Of a DNA stretch of 64,000 bases, positions 46,153 to 55,600 are shown one piece after another. The position numbers and the translations under genes are program-made. Positions within the stretch are counted from its first letter, which is position 1; the number at the start of each line of letters is the position of its first letter. Source of the DNA: Heliocidaris erythrogramma (taxonomy: Eukaryota > Echinodermata > Echinoidea > Camarodonta > Echinometridae). Under the pieces are notes generated by a model. The model did no database searches and had not been told where the DNA came from. It worked only from the letters and a program-made list of their open reading frames with translations. Location of the stretch: the NCBI GenBank assembly GCA_025617745.1, contig CM046866.1, positions 13,895,725 through 13,959,724 on the forward strand, written 5' to 3'.

Positions 46153-49100
46153 TTACGATTGGTCTTTTTTATTCCACTCTTCTTTAATGGTTACAGTTGC
46201 GCTTGGTCTGATTGAAGTCTCTGATGAATTCAGTGTAACATCTTGATCATTATCAACCAAGGGAGAAGATATTGGATTGACGACATCCGAACACAGAGGG
46301 ACAGTATCTCTTTCTTCACTTGATATACCAAGAGACAATGATCGCTTTTTCCTACCAGAAACCCTCGTTGATTGGTCGTTATGACTCCTTTCGATACCCC
46401 TAAGATCATGCGCCAGAACTGCAATAAATTCATCAACCCTGTTTATTTTCCGCGTACCTAACTGAATATTTTTCAGAACGCCCATTCGTTGTTCTACATG
46501 ACCAGTTGTTTTTGGCAATAGAGATATCTCAGTCTTGTAATCTGTGTAGGATTTGTTCTGATTATATTTATATCTGGACAGGTCTCCTAGCAAAATACTG
46601 GACCACAGTATACATGTTGGTAGAATGTCTTTTAGAAGTTTACGATAGAGTTCTTCATTGAAGTCTGGATTATCTGGCACTGAAAGCTGCTCTGACATTT
46701 CTTCGCGCGATATCGTTTCCTTCAGTTTTGCCGTCTGGTCATTAAAAAATGTTTTGAAGGGAGAAGGTATCATGTTTAAAAAGTCTGCCTCAGTAGATAT
46801 AAATGAGATAGACTCATCTTCTTCCCCAGCAACAAAGTCAGTGTTGTCATTTTCAGATTCGTTCTGTCTATAATCAAAGGTCTTGTTCCCAAGATTATCA
46901 ATAGCATCGTGCAACTTCTTAGCATGTTCTAAGAAAAAATCATTTTTGTGTTGAGATAGTAGTACAACAGCTAAGCTATTGAAAATGTGGACAAATTCTT
47001 CCCAATAAATGGCATTCAATAATAAACTAATCGCGTATGACACAAATCGGGAATGTCTGCTATGAGCTTTACACAGATTCTTTACATTCTTCATAAAGTG
47101 ACTGGTACATGCGTGAGGAACTGTTAGGTGTCTGAAATCACAGTCCATTCCCTTCCCAGTAACGATTCTCCAGGCTCGCTCCATGAACCCGGGCAAGTTA
47201 TTACAATTAAATATTTTGATTGTTCCCATCAGAAACACCCAGGCCCTGTCACTGCAAATCATCTTCGGCCGACAGAGATTTGAATGTCCGAATATTTTTT
47301 TCTCTGCGGCTCGGAAAACATTGATCCAGTCTAGAATTGCGGGCTCAGAATGATCTTCGCTAATCATCCAAGCAAGTGGAAGTGTGTGCCCTTTACCATT
47401 CTTTGGTCCTATGCAAAGTTCATAGTACAGTAAACGTTTTTTATTAAGTGAAGACCGAACACAGCTACCAGTCGCATCCCAAAACAAAACTTCATCTCCA
47501 GATCTCCTATGAAAATTGCGAACACCTTCTTCTGTGAAACATATGACGTAAAACGGTTTGGCTGAGATTTTTTGAATAACCCCAGGAACGATGCCTGGTA
47601 ATTCTGCCATATAACGCGTTTTCAACTTGATGAGGCTCTCAAGCTCATCTTTATCCTCCCTTAGAAAGGTTCTACTCTCACTAGATATTTTTTGTAAAAC
47701 GTTTAGATTGCAACCGATCGAGTCTCTATTACCAGACAAACAAATAGATTCTTCCATATTACTTAGTTTATCTATATACATTTTCATCGGCATCGACCCT
47801 AAACTGAACTGTTTTCTAAGATCGCTTCTAATATTACCGGCAACGTTTCTACTATTCATTTCATTTCGCCTATGCTTAACACTTCCACTATATGAGACAT
47901 TCGCCTGAAATGACTTGGAGACAGCTATGTTTACTTTTACAGTACATTCCTCAAATGTACACTTTGCGTAGGTACGGAATATAATTTCTGGAAATCGGTT
48001 CTTAGCTACGGTTACATTATGATGCTTAAATGCGAATACACAGTAAGGGTTGCTTTCCTTTAACCCATTCATTACGATATGTTCCCAGTTATTACGCTCA
48101 AATTGTCTACCCTTCTGATTCTGTCTTAATTTATTCCACTCGTTTTCTGGAAATATGAAGGATGTACACTCAGGCAAACTGTACATGAAAAAATCGTTTT
48201 CCGCGCAATTATTATGAGATTCATTTACTGTAGAAACAGGGGTTGATTGATTACATAACAGGTTGACGGAACTCTTTTGAACGACGGTAGACGAATTTGA
48301 TTCAGGTGTGATATCATTGTTAACCTGTTCCTTTTCCGATTTTACTGGGGTATCTAACGAATAGATTTCATCTGACGATTTGTTAATATTTGCCGTACAG
48401 TGGTTACTTTCATCACTACTTGATTCATTGCATCCCCTAAGATCTACGTCGAGTTCTGATTCACATGTATTTGAATTAGCCAAATCATTTTGCTTTGACT
48501 CGATTTCAGATCTCGCAGGAAGGGACTGTCCTTCAGATTGAGCTGGAGTATTTTGCCTTAAATCTACGGGGATTTGATGTTTTAGTTCGTCTGCCATGTT
48601 TTCGTTTTCAATTTCAACGTCAACATTTACGGTGACGTCATCCCTGGCTACGTTTATGAGATTCCTATTTCTATGACTCGTTTTCTTTACATGTTCCAAT
48701 TCTGGGCTTGAGAGGGCGGTATCTGTCTGTAATGACATTGGAGAGGATGTTACCCTTCTTCCCTGTATATCATTTTGAAAATAGGATGCTTCACTATCAC
48801 CGTCTTGTAATTCTGCCGACACATCAATTAAACCCTCAGTAATAGACCTATCATCTGCGACACGCTCGACTGAAATATTTTGAAGAGTACTATTTGATAT
48901 TATCAGCTGCCCATTCCACACTAATTGACGTTTCCCCCCATGACAATTGTCAACCCCACAATGAAATAAAACACCCCTTCCACTAACGATTGTTTTGGGT
49001 ATCTTCATGCACGTGTAATGATACCATTTCTTGCAACCGTCACAGCTCATATACTGTTTACTTTTGTCATATGTTGTCATGCAAATGCAGTGGAGATTTT

Positions 49101-49572
49101 TTTCTTTTTTACCCTTCCCATCAACAACCCAATTATCTGACATGCGCTTAGCCTTTTTAGGGCGAGGACCCAATTCACTTAAGATATCCTGAGCTACATT
49201 AGAATTGGAATCTATCACATTTTCCAATTCCTGATCATTATTAATGTTTCCACTATCTACACGTTTTTCCATCATTGCACAATGAACCATCTTTTGAATA
49301 TTACCCCTGTTTCCGCTCCAATATCTTTGAAGCAAAATAACTGACTTTTTATGGCGCGTAGTTGGCCATCCTAGCTTAACAGCAACTTGCTTGTAGAAAT
49401 TCGTGTCAAACACCGGGAGATTTAGACCACCAATAACGTCAACTATTGCATTTGCAATTTCCTCGAAATTAATCCGCGTGCGCTTACCTTTAGAAAACCG
49501 TTTCTTGGGCGGTGAACCACCGAGTATTTGACACTTCTGATCGAGTTGAGGATGAGGACCCTGATCTAGTTC
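46153..49572 (-). CDS. MULE-like transposase with PHD finger (main exon)
   Basis: About 1139 residues from a splice acceptor (AATTGCAG) to TAA at 46153. The ATG at 49620 is in frame, but residues before 49572 look like intron. Parts: a basic N-terminus (KKRFSKGKRTR) with a helical domain; a PHD finger (CICMTTY...CDGCKKWYHYTC...FHCGVDNC) about 180-230 residues in; a long acidic Ser/Asn-rich linker; a Cys/His zinc segment around ECTVKV; then the catalytic core with FWDATGSC (Asp 47476-47478), ICSDRAW (Asp 47248-47250), HACTSHFMKNV (the CxxH typical of MULE transposases) and a Glu candidate in AIYWEEF near 47000. The product should cut and join the element's ends in the nucleus. The PHD finger suggests histone-tail binding (inference). 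The protease frame opens 28 bp downstream on the same strand. Confidence 0.82.
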   Translation of the reverse strand, partial: ELDQGPHPQLDQKCQILGGSPPKKRFSKGKRTRINFEEIANAIVDVIGGLNLPVFDTNFYKQVAVKLGWPTTRHKKSVILLQRYWSGNRGNIQKMVHCAMMEKRVDSGNINNDQELENVIDSNSNVAQDILSELGPRPKKAKRMSDNWVVDGKGKKEKNLHCICMTTYDKSKQYMSCDGCKKWYHYTCMKIPKTIVSGRGVLFHCGVDNCHGGKRQLVWNGQLIISNSTLQNISVERVADDRSITEGLIDVSAELQDGDSEASYFQNDIQGRRVTSSPMSLQTDTALSSPELEHVKKTSHRNRNLINVARDDVTVNVDVEIENENMADELKHQIPVDLRQNTPAQSEGQSLPARSEIESKQNDLANSNTCESELDVDLRGCNESSSDESNHCTANINKSSDEIYSLDTPVKSEKEQVNNDITPESNSSTVVQKSSVNLLCNQSTPVSTVNESHNNCAENDFFMYSLPECTSFIFPENEWNKLRQNQKGRQFERNNWEHIVMNGLKESNPYCVFAFKHHNVTVAKNRFPEIIFRTYAKCTFEECTVKVNIAVSKSFQANVSYSGSVKHRRNEMNSRNVAGNIRSDLRKQFSLGSMPMKMYIDKLSNMEESICLSGNRDSIGCNLNVLQKISSESRTFLREDKDELESLIKLKTRYMAELPGIVPGVIQKISAKPFYVICFTEEGVRNFHRRSGDEVLFWDATGSCVRSSLNKKRLLYYELCIGPKNGKGHTLPLAWMISEDHSEPAILDWINVFRAAEKKIFGHSNLCRPKMICSDRAWVFLMGTIKIFNCNNLPGFMERAWRIVTGKGMDCDFRHLTVPHACTSHFMKNVKNLCKAHSRHSRFVSYAISLLLNAIYWEEFVHIFNSLAVVLLSQHKNDFFLEHAKKLHDAIDNLGNKTFDYRQNESENDNTDFVAGEEDESISFISTEADFLNMIPSPFKTFFNDQTAKLKETISREEMSEQLSVPDNPDFNEELYRKLLKDILPTCILWSSILLGDLSRYKYNQNKSYTDYKTEISLLPKTTGHVEQRMGVLKNIQLGTRKINRVDEFIAVLAHDLRGIERSHNDQSTRVSGRKKRSLSLGISSEERDTVPLCSDVVNPISSPLVDNDQDVTLNSSETSIRPSATVTIKEEWNKKDQS

Positions 49573-50554
49573 CTGCAATTTGTAAAAGGATAATACGGAA
49601 AATACAAAATTAATAAGCAAAGTAAACGACCGAAAGAGAGATGAGCCAAAATGTTGAAATTTCCAATGTATCCATGACTGATCGATGGTATATATCTTTG
49701 CTTCAAAGTTTGTCTAATTTTTCTTAGTATTCAGTACACTTTAGAAAATATCTGTATATTTCCAGGGGGAAAATACAGATTAGTTTTGTATTTAATCTGA
49801 TGTTATTTGTACATGTTCTGTGACATCAATGTCACAGGAAAAAGTAACAACTAATCTGTATTTTTACGTCAGAAGTTATGGCGACTCTGCTGACGCCAGA
49901 TTTGCTGTGAAATTACACAGACATTTTTTTTTTCAGTGTAGGCCAACGATAAAGTGTAGATACAGTATATATATTGAAAAATATCGGAGGATATGTACTA
50001 GAACCCTAATTCCTACACGCATCGAAATACAGGTTCAATATGATCTACACAAATGCAAATAAGAAGACTGTATGCACTTGATTTGTTAGAAATGCTAAGA
50101 TTTTACATCTGAAAGTTCAACAATTCAGGAACATTATATTATGACATTCCGGTTTATCCCTGACATTTGACTAAGATATTACCAATATAGGTAAGGCCTA
50201 ACTAGGAAACAGGATTTCTAATACAAGCGACTTTATATGATGAAAATAGATATATCATAAGTATCGACCACAAGGAAGAACAACGGCATTTTGTAAATAC
50301 TGCTGAATTTGGGTCATCCTCCGTTTTTTGAGCTCATGTAAACGTTGTATTTTATGAAATGTATGTGGTTTTCTTAATACGGAAATAAATACAAACAAAC
50401 AAACATCGAAGCTCGAACACCCAGCTACATGAATGAAGTTGATTATTTCCGTTTCTTTAAGTCTGTTTTAACTAATACATGTCCACAAAATTCACCACTT
50501 GCAGATGCCACATTTAAGCGATGACATTTTCAGATGATTTAAAGTATAATGTAC
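49573..50554 (-). other. Probable intron of the transposase gene
   Basis: 982 bp between a donor (CTCAAG|GTACAT) and an acceptor (AATTGCAG). Both flanking frames are in phase 0. No other gene seen within it. Confidence 0.6.
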
Positions 50555-50707
50555 CTTGAGTATTTCATCAATGTCTTCTTGCTGAGAACGGATACTTTCA
50601 GTGTGGTGTCGAAGTGTCTTTCTCCTTCTTCCTCGCCCTGTCCTGGTCGAGTTAACGTCTCCTATGAATTTACTTTGAAGTAAAATGTAAAATGTAAAAT
50701 ATCTCTT
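50555..50707 (-). CDS. Transposase upstream exon (5' limit uncertain)
   Basis: The open frame ends at donor 50554 with TESIRSQQEDIDEILK and joins the main exon in phase. It is basic (GRGRRRKTLRHH) and hydrophilic. The frame has no ATG and closes at a stop at 50710-50708, so the start codon must be in a further exon, perhaps inside the right satellite arm, or the exon starts at an acceptor within this stretch. Confidence 0.5.
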
Positions 50708-52187
50708 CTATTTCATGGTGTAATCAGCTAAGAATATGAAATGCCTTGCGAACATTTATAACACTTTTTCCGCAGAACTTCATTATTGAGTTACGTGAAG
50801 CTGCATAGAATATTACACTGGCGCTATTGTTCATGCGAAGCGTAATAATATCGAGAATATATGCCGTGTTGAAGTTTAAACAGTAAGATCCAGACAACTT
50901 GCTAAGCATAGCGACCTATACCATGATAAAGCTGAATATCTCCTCTTTGTCATGGTGTAAACAGCTAAGAATATGAAATGTCTTGCGAATATTTATAACA
51001 CTTTTTCTGCAGAACTTCATTATTGAGTTACGTGAAGCTGCGTAGAATATTGCACTGGCGCTATTGTTCATGCGAAGCGTAATAATATCGAGAATATATG
51101 CCGTGTTGAAGTTTAAACAGTAAGATCCAGACAACTTGCTAAGCATAGTGAACTATACCATAATAAAGCTGAATATCTCCTCTTTTTCATGGTATAAACA
51201 GCTAAGAATATGAAATGTCTTGCGAACATTTATAACACTTTTTCTGCAGAACTTCATTATTGAGTTACGTGAAGCTGCATAGAATATTGCACTGGTGGTA
51301 TTGTTCATGCGAAGCGTAATAATACCGAGAATATATGCCGTGTTGAAGTTTAAACAGTAAGATCCAGACAACTTGCTAAGCATAGCGACCTATACCATGA
51401 TAAAGCTGAATATCTCCTCTTTGTCATGGTGTAAACAGCTAAGAATATGAAATGTCTTGCGAATATTTATAACACTTTTTCTGCAGAACTTCATTATTGA
51501 GTTACGTGAAGCTGCGTAGAATATTGCACTGGCGCTATTGTTCATGCGAAGCGTAATAATATCGAGAATATATGCCGTGTTGAAGTTTAAACAGTAAGAT
51601 CCAGACAACTTGCTAAGCATAGCGACCTATACCATGATAAAGCTGAATATCTCCTCTTTGTCATGGTGTAAACAGCTAAGAATATGAAATGTCTTGCGAA
51701 TATTTATAACACTTTTTCTGCAGAACTTCATTATTGAGTTACGTGAAGCTGCGTAGAATATTGCACTGGCGCTATTGTTCATGCGAAGCGTAATAATATC
51801 GAGAATATATGCCGTGTTGAAGTTTAAACAGTAAGATCCAGACAACTTGCTAAGCATAGTGAACTATACCATAATAAAGCTGAATATCTCTTCTATTTCA
51901 TGGTATAAACAGCTAAGAATATGAAATGTCTTGCGAACATTTATAACACTTTTTCTGCAGAACTTCATTATTGAGTTACGTGAAGCTGCATAGAATATTG
52001 CACTGGTGGTATTGTTCATGCGAAGCGTAATAATACCGAGAATATATGCCGTGTTGAAGTTTAAACAGTAAGATCCAGACAACTTGCTAAGCATAGTGAC
52101 CTATACCATGATAAAGCTGAATATCTCCTCTATTTCATGGCGTAAACAGCTAAGAATATGAAATGTCTTGCGAACATCTGTAACACT
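50700..52187 (-). repeat. Satellite array, right arm (7 anchors, 237-bp units)
   Basis: Same satellite as the left arm, in inverted orientation. Spacing is exactly 237 bp throughout (anchor ttgcg from 50748 to 52170). Being a multiple of three, each unit keeps a 76-codon frame on the minus strand ending in a stop. The copies are nearly identical and fall into two slightly different types. Confidence 0.95.
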
Positions 52188-52435
52188 TGTAATACTAGCT
52201 TGATTCATTTTGAATTGAGCGATGTTCCTCGCCGGAAGAACGGTATTCGAATTCTCTCATGAAAGCAATAAATTCCGAATTATTGGTTTGAAATGTTAAT
52301 AGTTTGGCCCATGCTATTTAAGATGCAACGAAGACTATTTTTAGACCAATTTTCACCCTCTACAGATTCCAAATTTAGTAAATGAATGATATTACATGAT
52401 CTTTTTAATTTAGAAATATTTTTCTGTTTTCTCTT
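52188..52435. other. Right subterminal region of the transposon
   Basis: AT-rich, no ORF, no visible match to the left subterminal region 26994-27159. It lies 110-360 bp upstream of the LYRM4 start codon. Confidence 0.6.
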
Positions 52436-52495
52436 GGACGTTTCGGCGACACCCTAATTGGTCGCTGAACTTGTGGTCGCCAGATTCAAGGAGCG
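52436..52495 (-). repeat. Right terminal inverted repeat
   Basis: Its reverse complement begins cgctccttgaatctggcgac and carries GCGACCA twice, then ccgaaacgt, matching the left end. Confidence 0.8.
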
Positions 52496-52505
52496 CCCAT
52501 TCGAA
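52496..52505. repeat. 10-bp target duplication of the large transposon, right
   Basis: cccattcgaa, identical to 26928-26937; 39 bp before the LYRM4 ATG. Confidence 0.8.
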
Positions 52506-52544
52506 GAGCGTTCAAACCTTCAGTGGAATCGGCTTTTCGAATAA

Positions 52545-52636
52545 ATGGCGGCAGCTCAAGTTCATAGGATGAAGGTATTAAGGTTGTACAGGGAGATGCT
52601 ACGAGAGGCTCAGAAGTTTACGGGATATAATTACAG
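52545..52636 (+). CDS. LYRM4: LYRM4 exon 1
   Basis: ATG at 52545; 30 codons plus 2 nt; donor GTTAGG. Carries the LYR tripeptide (RLYREML). Confidence 0.95.
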
Positions 52637-55600
52637 GTTAGGTTAAATTTCATGCATTCAGTGAGAGCTAAGTTTTGCCCATTCATTCTCTTCAGTCCCA
52701 TCTACTCGAAACAACGTACCCAAAATGATGAGACATTTTGCAGTTATTGCATCAGGACTGTGACTGAGGTTCAGGATGTATACACTGCTGGACCGATTGG
52801 TATAATTGCAGCGGGTGAATGGTTGATGGTTGATGCCAGTATATGTTTGTAATTGATTTACTGTATGGATTAATGGTGAAATAATTGATTAGATTTAATA
52901 CTAATAGACGTAGACTAAACATGGCATTAATCACTCATAGGTACATTCCTATACTTCGTGTGTATAATGTAGGCAGTCATACACCTCATCTTTTTAAAAC
53001 ACCACTGCACAAAAGTCACCAATATTCACTCAAAATCGGCATTTAATTTTCAAAAACCGACCCCAAAGTATCCAAGAAATACAATAAATTCAACTCACCA
53101 ATGTTGGAAAAGATATTTACAAAAATGAAATCCGCAATTTACTGTTGATTCTCGCGAAACGAGCTATCGGAGTCATTGTGTACATTTCCTGGTCGCCGCG
53201 GGCGCTGACATCTCCCCAAAAGAGTTTTGTCCTCAAAAATTCGGTCCCTATGGCGTACACGGAAAAGTTCCGATTTTCTGTGTGCGCGATCGTAAAGATC
53301 GATGTGCCCTTGCGATCCCGAGTTTCTTCGTAGACAAAAATTATATTGGCCGATTTTAGTCTAAGACATCGGCAGTTTGTAAACAACACGCGATCGCGAA
53401 ACAAATCGGCGGGGATTTCTCCGGTTTTGGACAAGATTTTGACTTTGGATTTTGCTGTAAATATCAAAAGTTCTTCCTAACGGCCATTTGAGGTAGGAGT
53501 GAGATTTTTAAGGGCTGAATTTGAAAGCAAGTATTTAAAATATTTATCTTATTTTCCCCCCCATACCTTTAGTACATGCGACAGAAAATACCAACTATTT
53601 TACAGAAATGTACCCGGGAGTGGCATTAATCACTCATAGCTACATTCCTATACTTCGTGTGTATAATGTAGGCAGTCATACACCTCAACTTTTTAAAACA
53701 CCACTGCACAAAAGTCACCAACATTCACTCAAAATCGGCATTTAATTTACAAAAACCGACCCCAAAATATTCAAGAAATACATTGTGTACATTTCCTTGT
53801 CGCCGCGGGCGCTGACATCTCCCCAAAAGAGTTTTGTCCTTAAAAATTTGGTCCCTATATGGCGTACATGGAAAAGTCCCGATTTTCTGTGTGCGCGATC
53901 GTAAAGATCGATGTGCGCTTACGATTCCGAGTTTTTCGTGGACAAAAAATTTATTGGCCGATTTTAGTCTAAGACATCGGCAGTATGTAAACAATACGCG
54001 ATCGCGAAACAAATCGGCGGGGATTTCTCCGGTTTTGGACAAGATTTTGACTTTGGATTTTGCTGAAAATATCAAAAGTTCTTCCTAACGGCCATTTGAT
54101 GTAGGAGTGAGATTTTTAAGGGCTGAATTTGAAAGCAAGGTATTTAAAATATTTATCTTATTTTTCCCCCATACCTTCAGTACATGCGACAGAAAATACC
54201 AACTATTTTACAGAAATGTACCCGTGAGTGGCATTAATTATCCTGGTTGAGGAAAGTAAGCCTGAGTCATGTGAGTCATATCGAATATTTCATAATCCGG
54301 GATTCGACGGCTTTGATTCGATCGAATACCGGTGCATCGATAAATGATGGGCGGTGAAAACAGAGTTGCACACAGTTGCACGCAGTGCATGCACCATGCA
54401 CCGGTGACCTGTCTGCTGGCATCGCGGGCATATGTGTATGGGCTCTCGCTGTCAATGGCTAGTAAAAATCACAGCGGACGAGCCAAAATCTTAAGTTTCT
54501 AGTCTGTATGGCTAGCCAAAATATCACTCTAGTGTCGCACGAAGCGATGCTCATTGTCGACACACCCGACAATGATTCAAATTCAAAGAATTAATAATCT
54601 TACTTTGTCTTTGGAGAGCTGAATGGAACACGTTTGTTCGATGCAAAAAAAACAAACAATACGAAATAAACTTTTCGTCGCTCATGACTCGACTTCATTC
54701 AGCTTCAGATCATATTCAGAAGTAATTGCCAATTTGATGAGAGTGTGATATTAGTTATTGCGAATTAAGTAGGAACACTCGTACTCATGCCCGTATTTAT
54801 CATGTTCAATTATACAATTGTCAAATTGACAATGCAGAGAGAGTGCAAGAATATTATCGTAAACTTCAGTTCGTAACGACAAAACAATTTTTCCATAGAG
54901 AAAGCACAGGTAAAGCGCGACGTCCTCCGAGAGCGAATTAGCGAAAGTTAGCCAACAGTTTGAAGTTGCCTTCACGTTCTCTGCTAGTATATACGTTATG
55001 TAGTATGTACGTTACGGAGTTTCTTTTTTATTTGCTTTTTTCATGGTGGCTACGGTAGTCAAAAATCTGGCGGACTACAAATCGATGCACCGGATTTGCC
55101 AAAACGGGATTCGATGTGTTCGATCGAACACCGGCTAACCAATCGATTCGACTCAGGCTTAGAGGAAACCACCATTCACTCCGCACAGAAGCGCTTCATT
55201 ACATGCATTGGTTTCCTCGTTCCCTGTCCATAGACTCTGCACTTTATTTTTGCATGCTAACGAGCGAGTGGTTTCCTCAACCACGATATAGCCCTAAACA
55301 TGCATGATAAGTAAATAAAATCTACAAATTGTCACGTGATGAAAATAATACAACCCAGCTCCATTCAGTGAATGTTGTAGTCACACATAGCTGTGGGTAT
55401 ATGAGTGGGTCTCATTTAGTCTGAATATTGCTTGTTTTGGGATGGATATTGTATTTGATGACATTTTGAAGTAAATTGATTTCACTCATAAAATATTGTA
55501 TAGCAAAATAAAAGCCACAAATGATCCAACACGTGACGGAAGTAAGAGATAAACATTTATCTTTGTGTTAACCCTTTCATGACAAGAATTATTTAAAGCC

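Larger units (their letters stand above)
26938..52495. mobile_element. Giant foldback-type MULE transposon with satellite arms
   Basis: About 25.6 kb (18.6 kb without the nested LINE). The 10-bp direct repeat flanks it. The outermost 55-60 bp at the two ends are inverted copies sharing TGGCGACCAC, CAGCGACCA and CCGAA(G/A)CGT. Inside the ends lie inverted arrays of one satellite: left 27160-43757 (interrupted), right 50700-52187. Two minus-strand genes sit between the arrays: a PHD/DDE transposase and a USP-Ulp1 protease. Foldback elements with tandem-repeat arms are known (FB in Drosophila, TU in sea urchin). What is seen is the symmetry, duplication and gene content. Assignment to the Mutator superfamily rests on the duplication length and the transposase CxxH/DDE pattern, and is inference. 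Confidence 0.82.

Noticed and set aside
49573..49620. ATG at 49620 as the transposase start
   Set aside because: The first 16 codons run through a pyrimidine tract and an AATTGCAG acceptor. The upstream exon joins in phase, so this stretch is probably intron.
53117..54088. Paired open frames of about 116 codons on the minus strand
   Set aside because: The two frames are copies created by the tandem duplication. They diverge by frame shifts and show no recognised domain.
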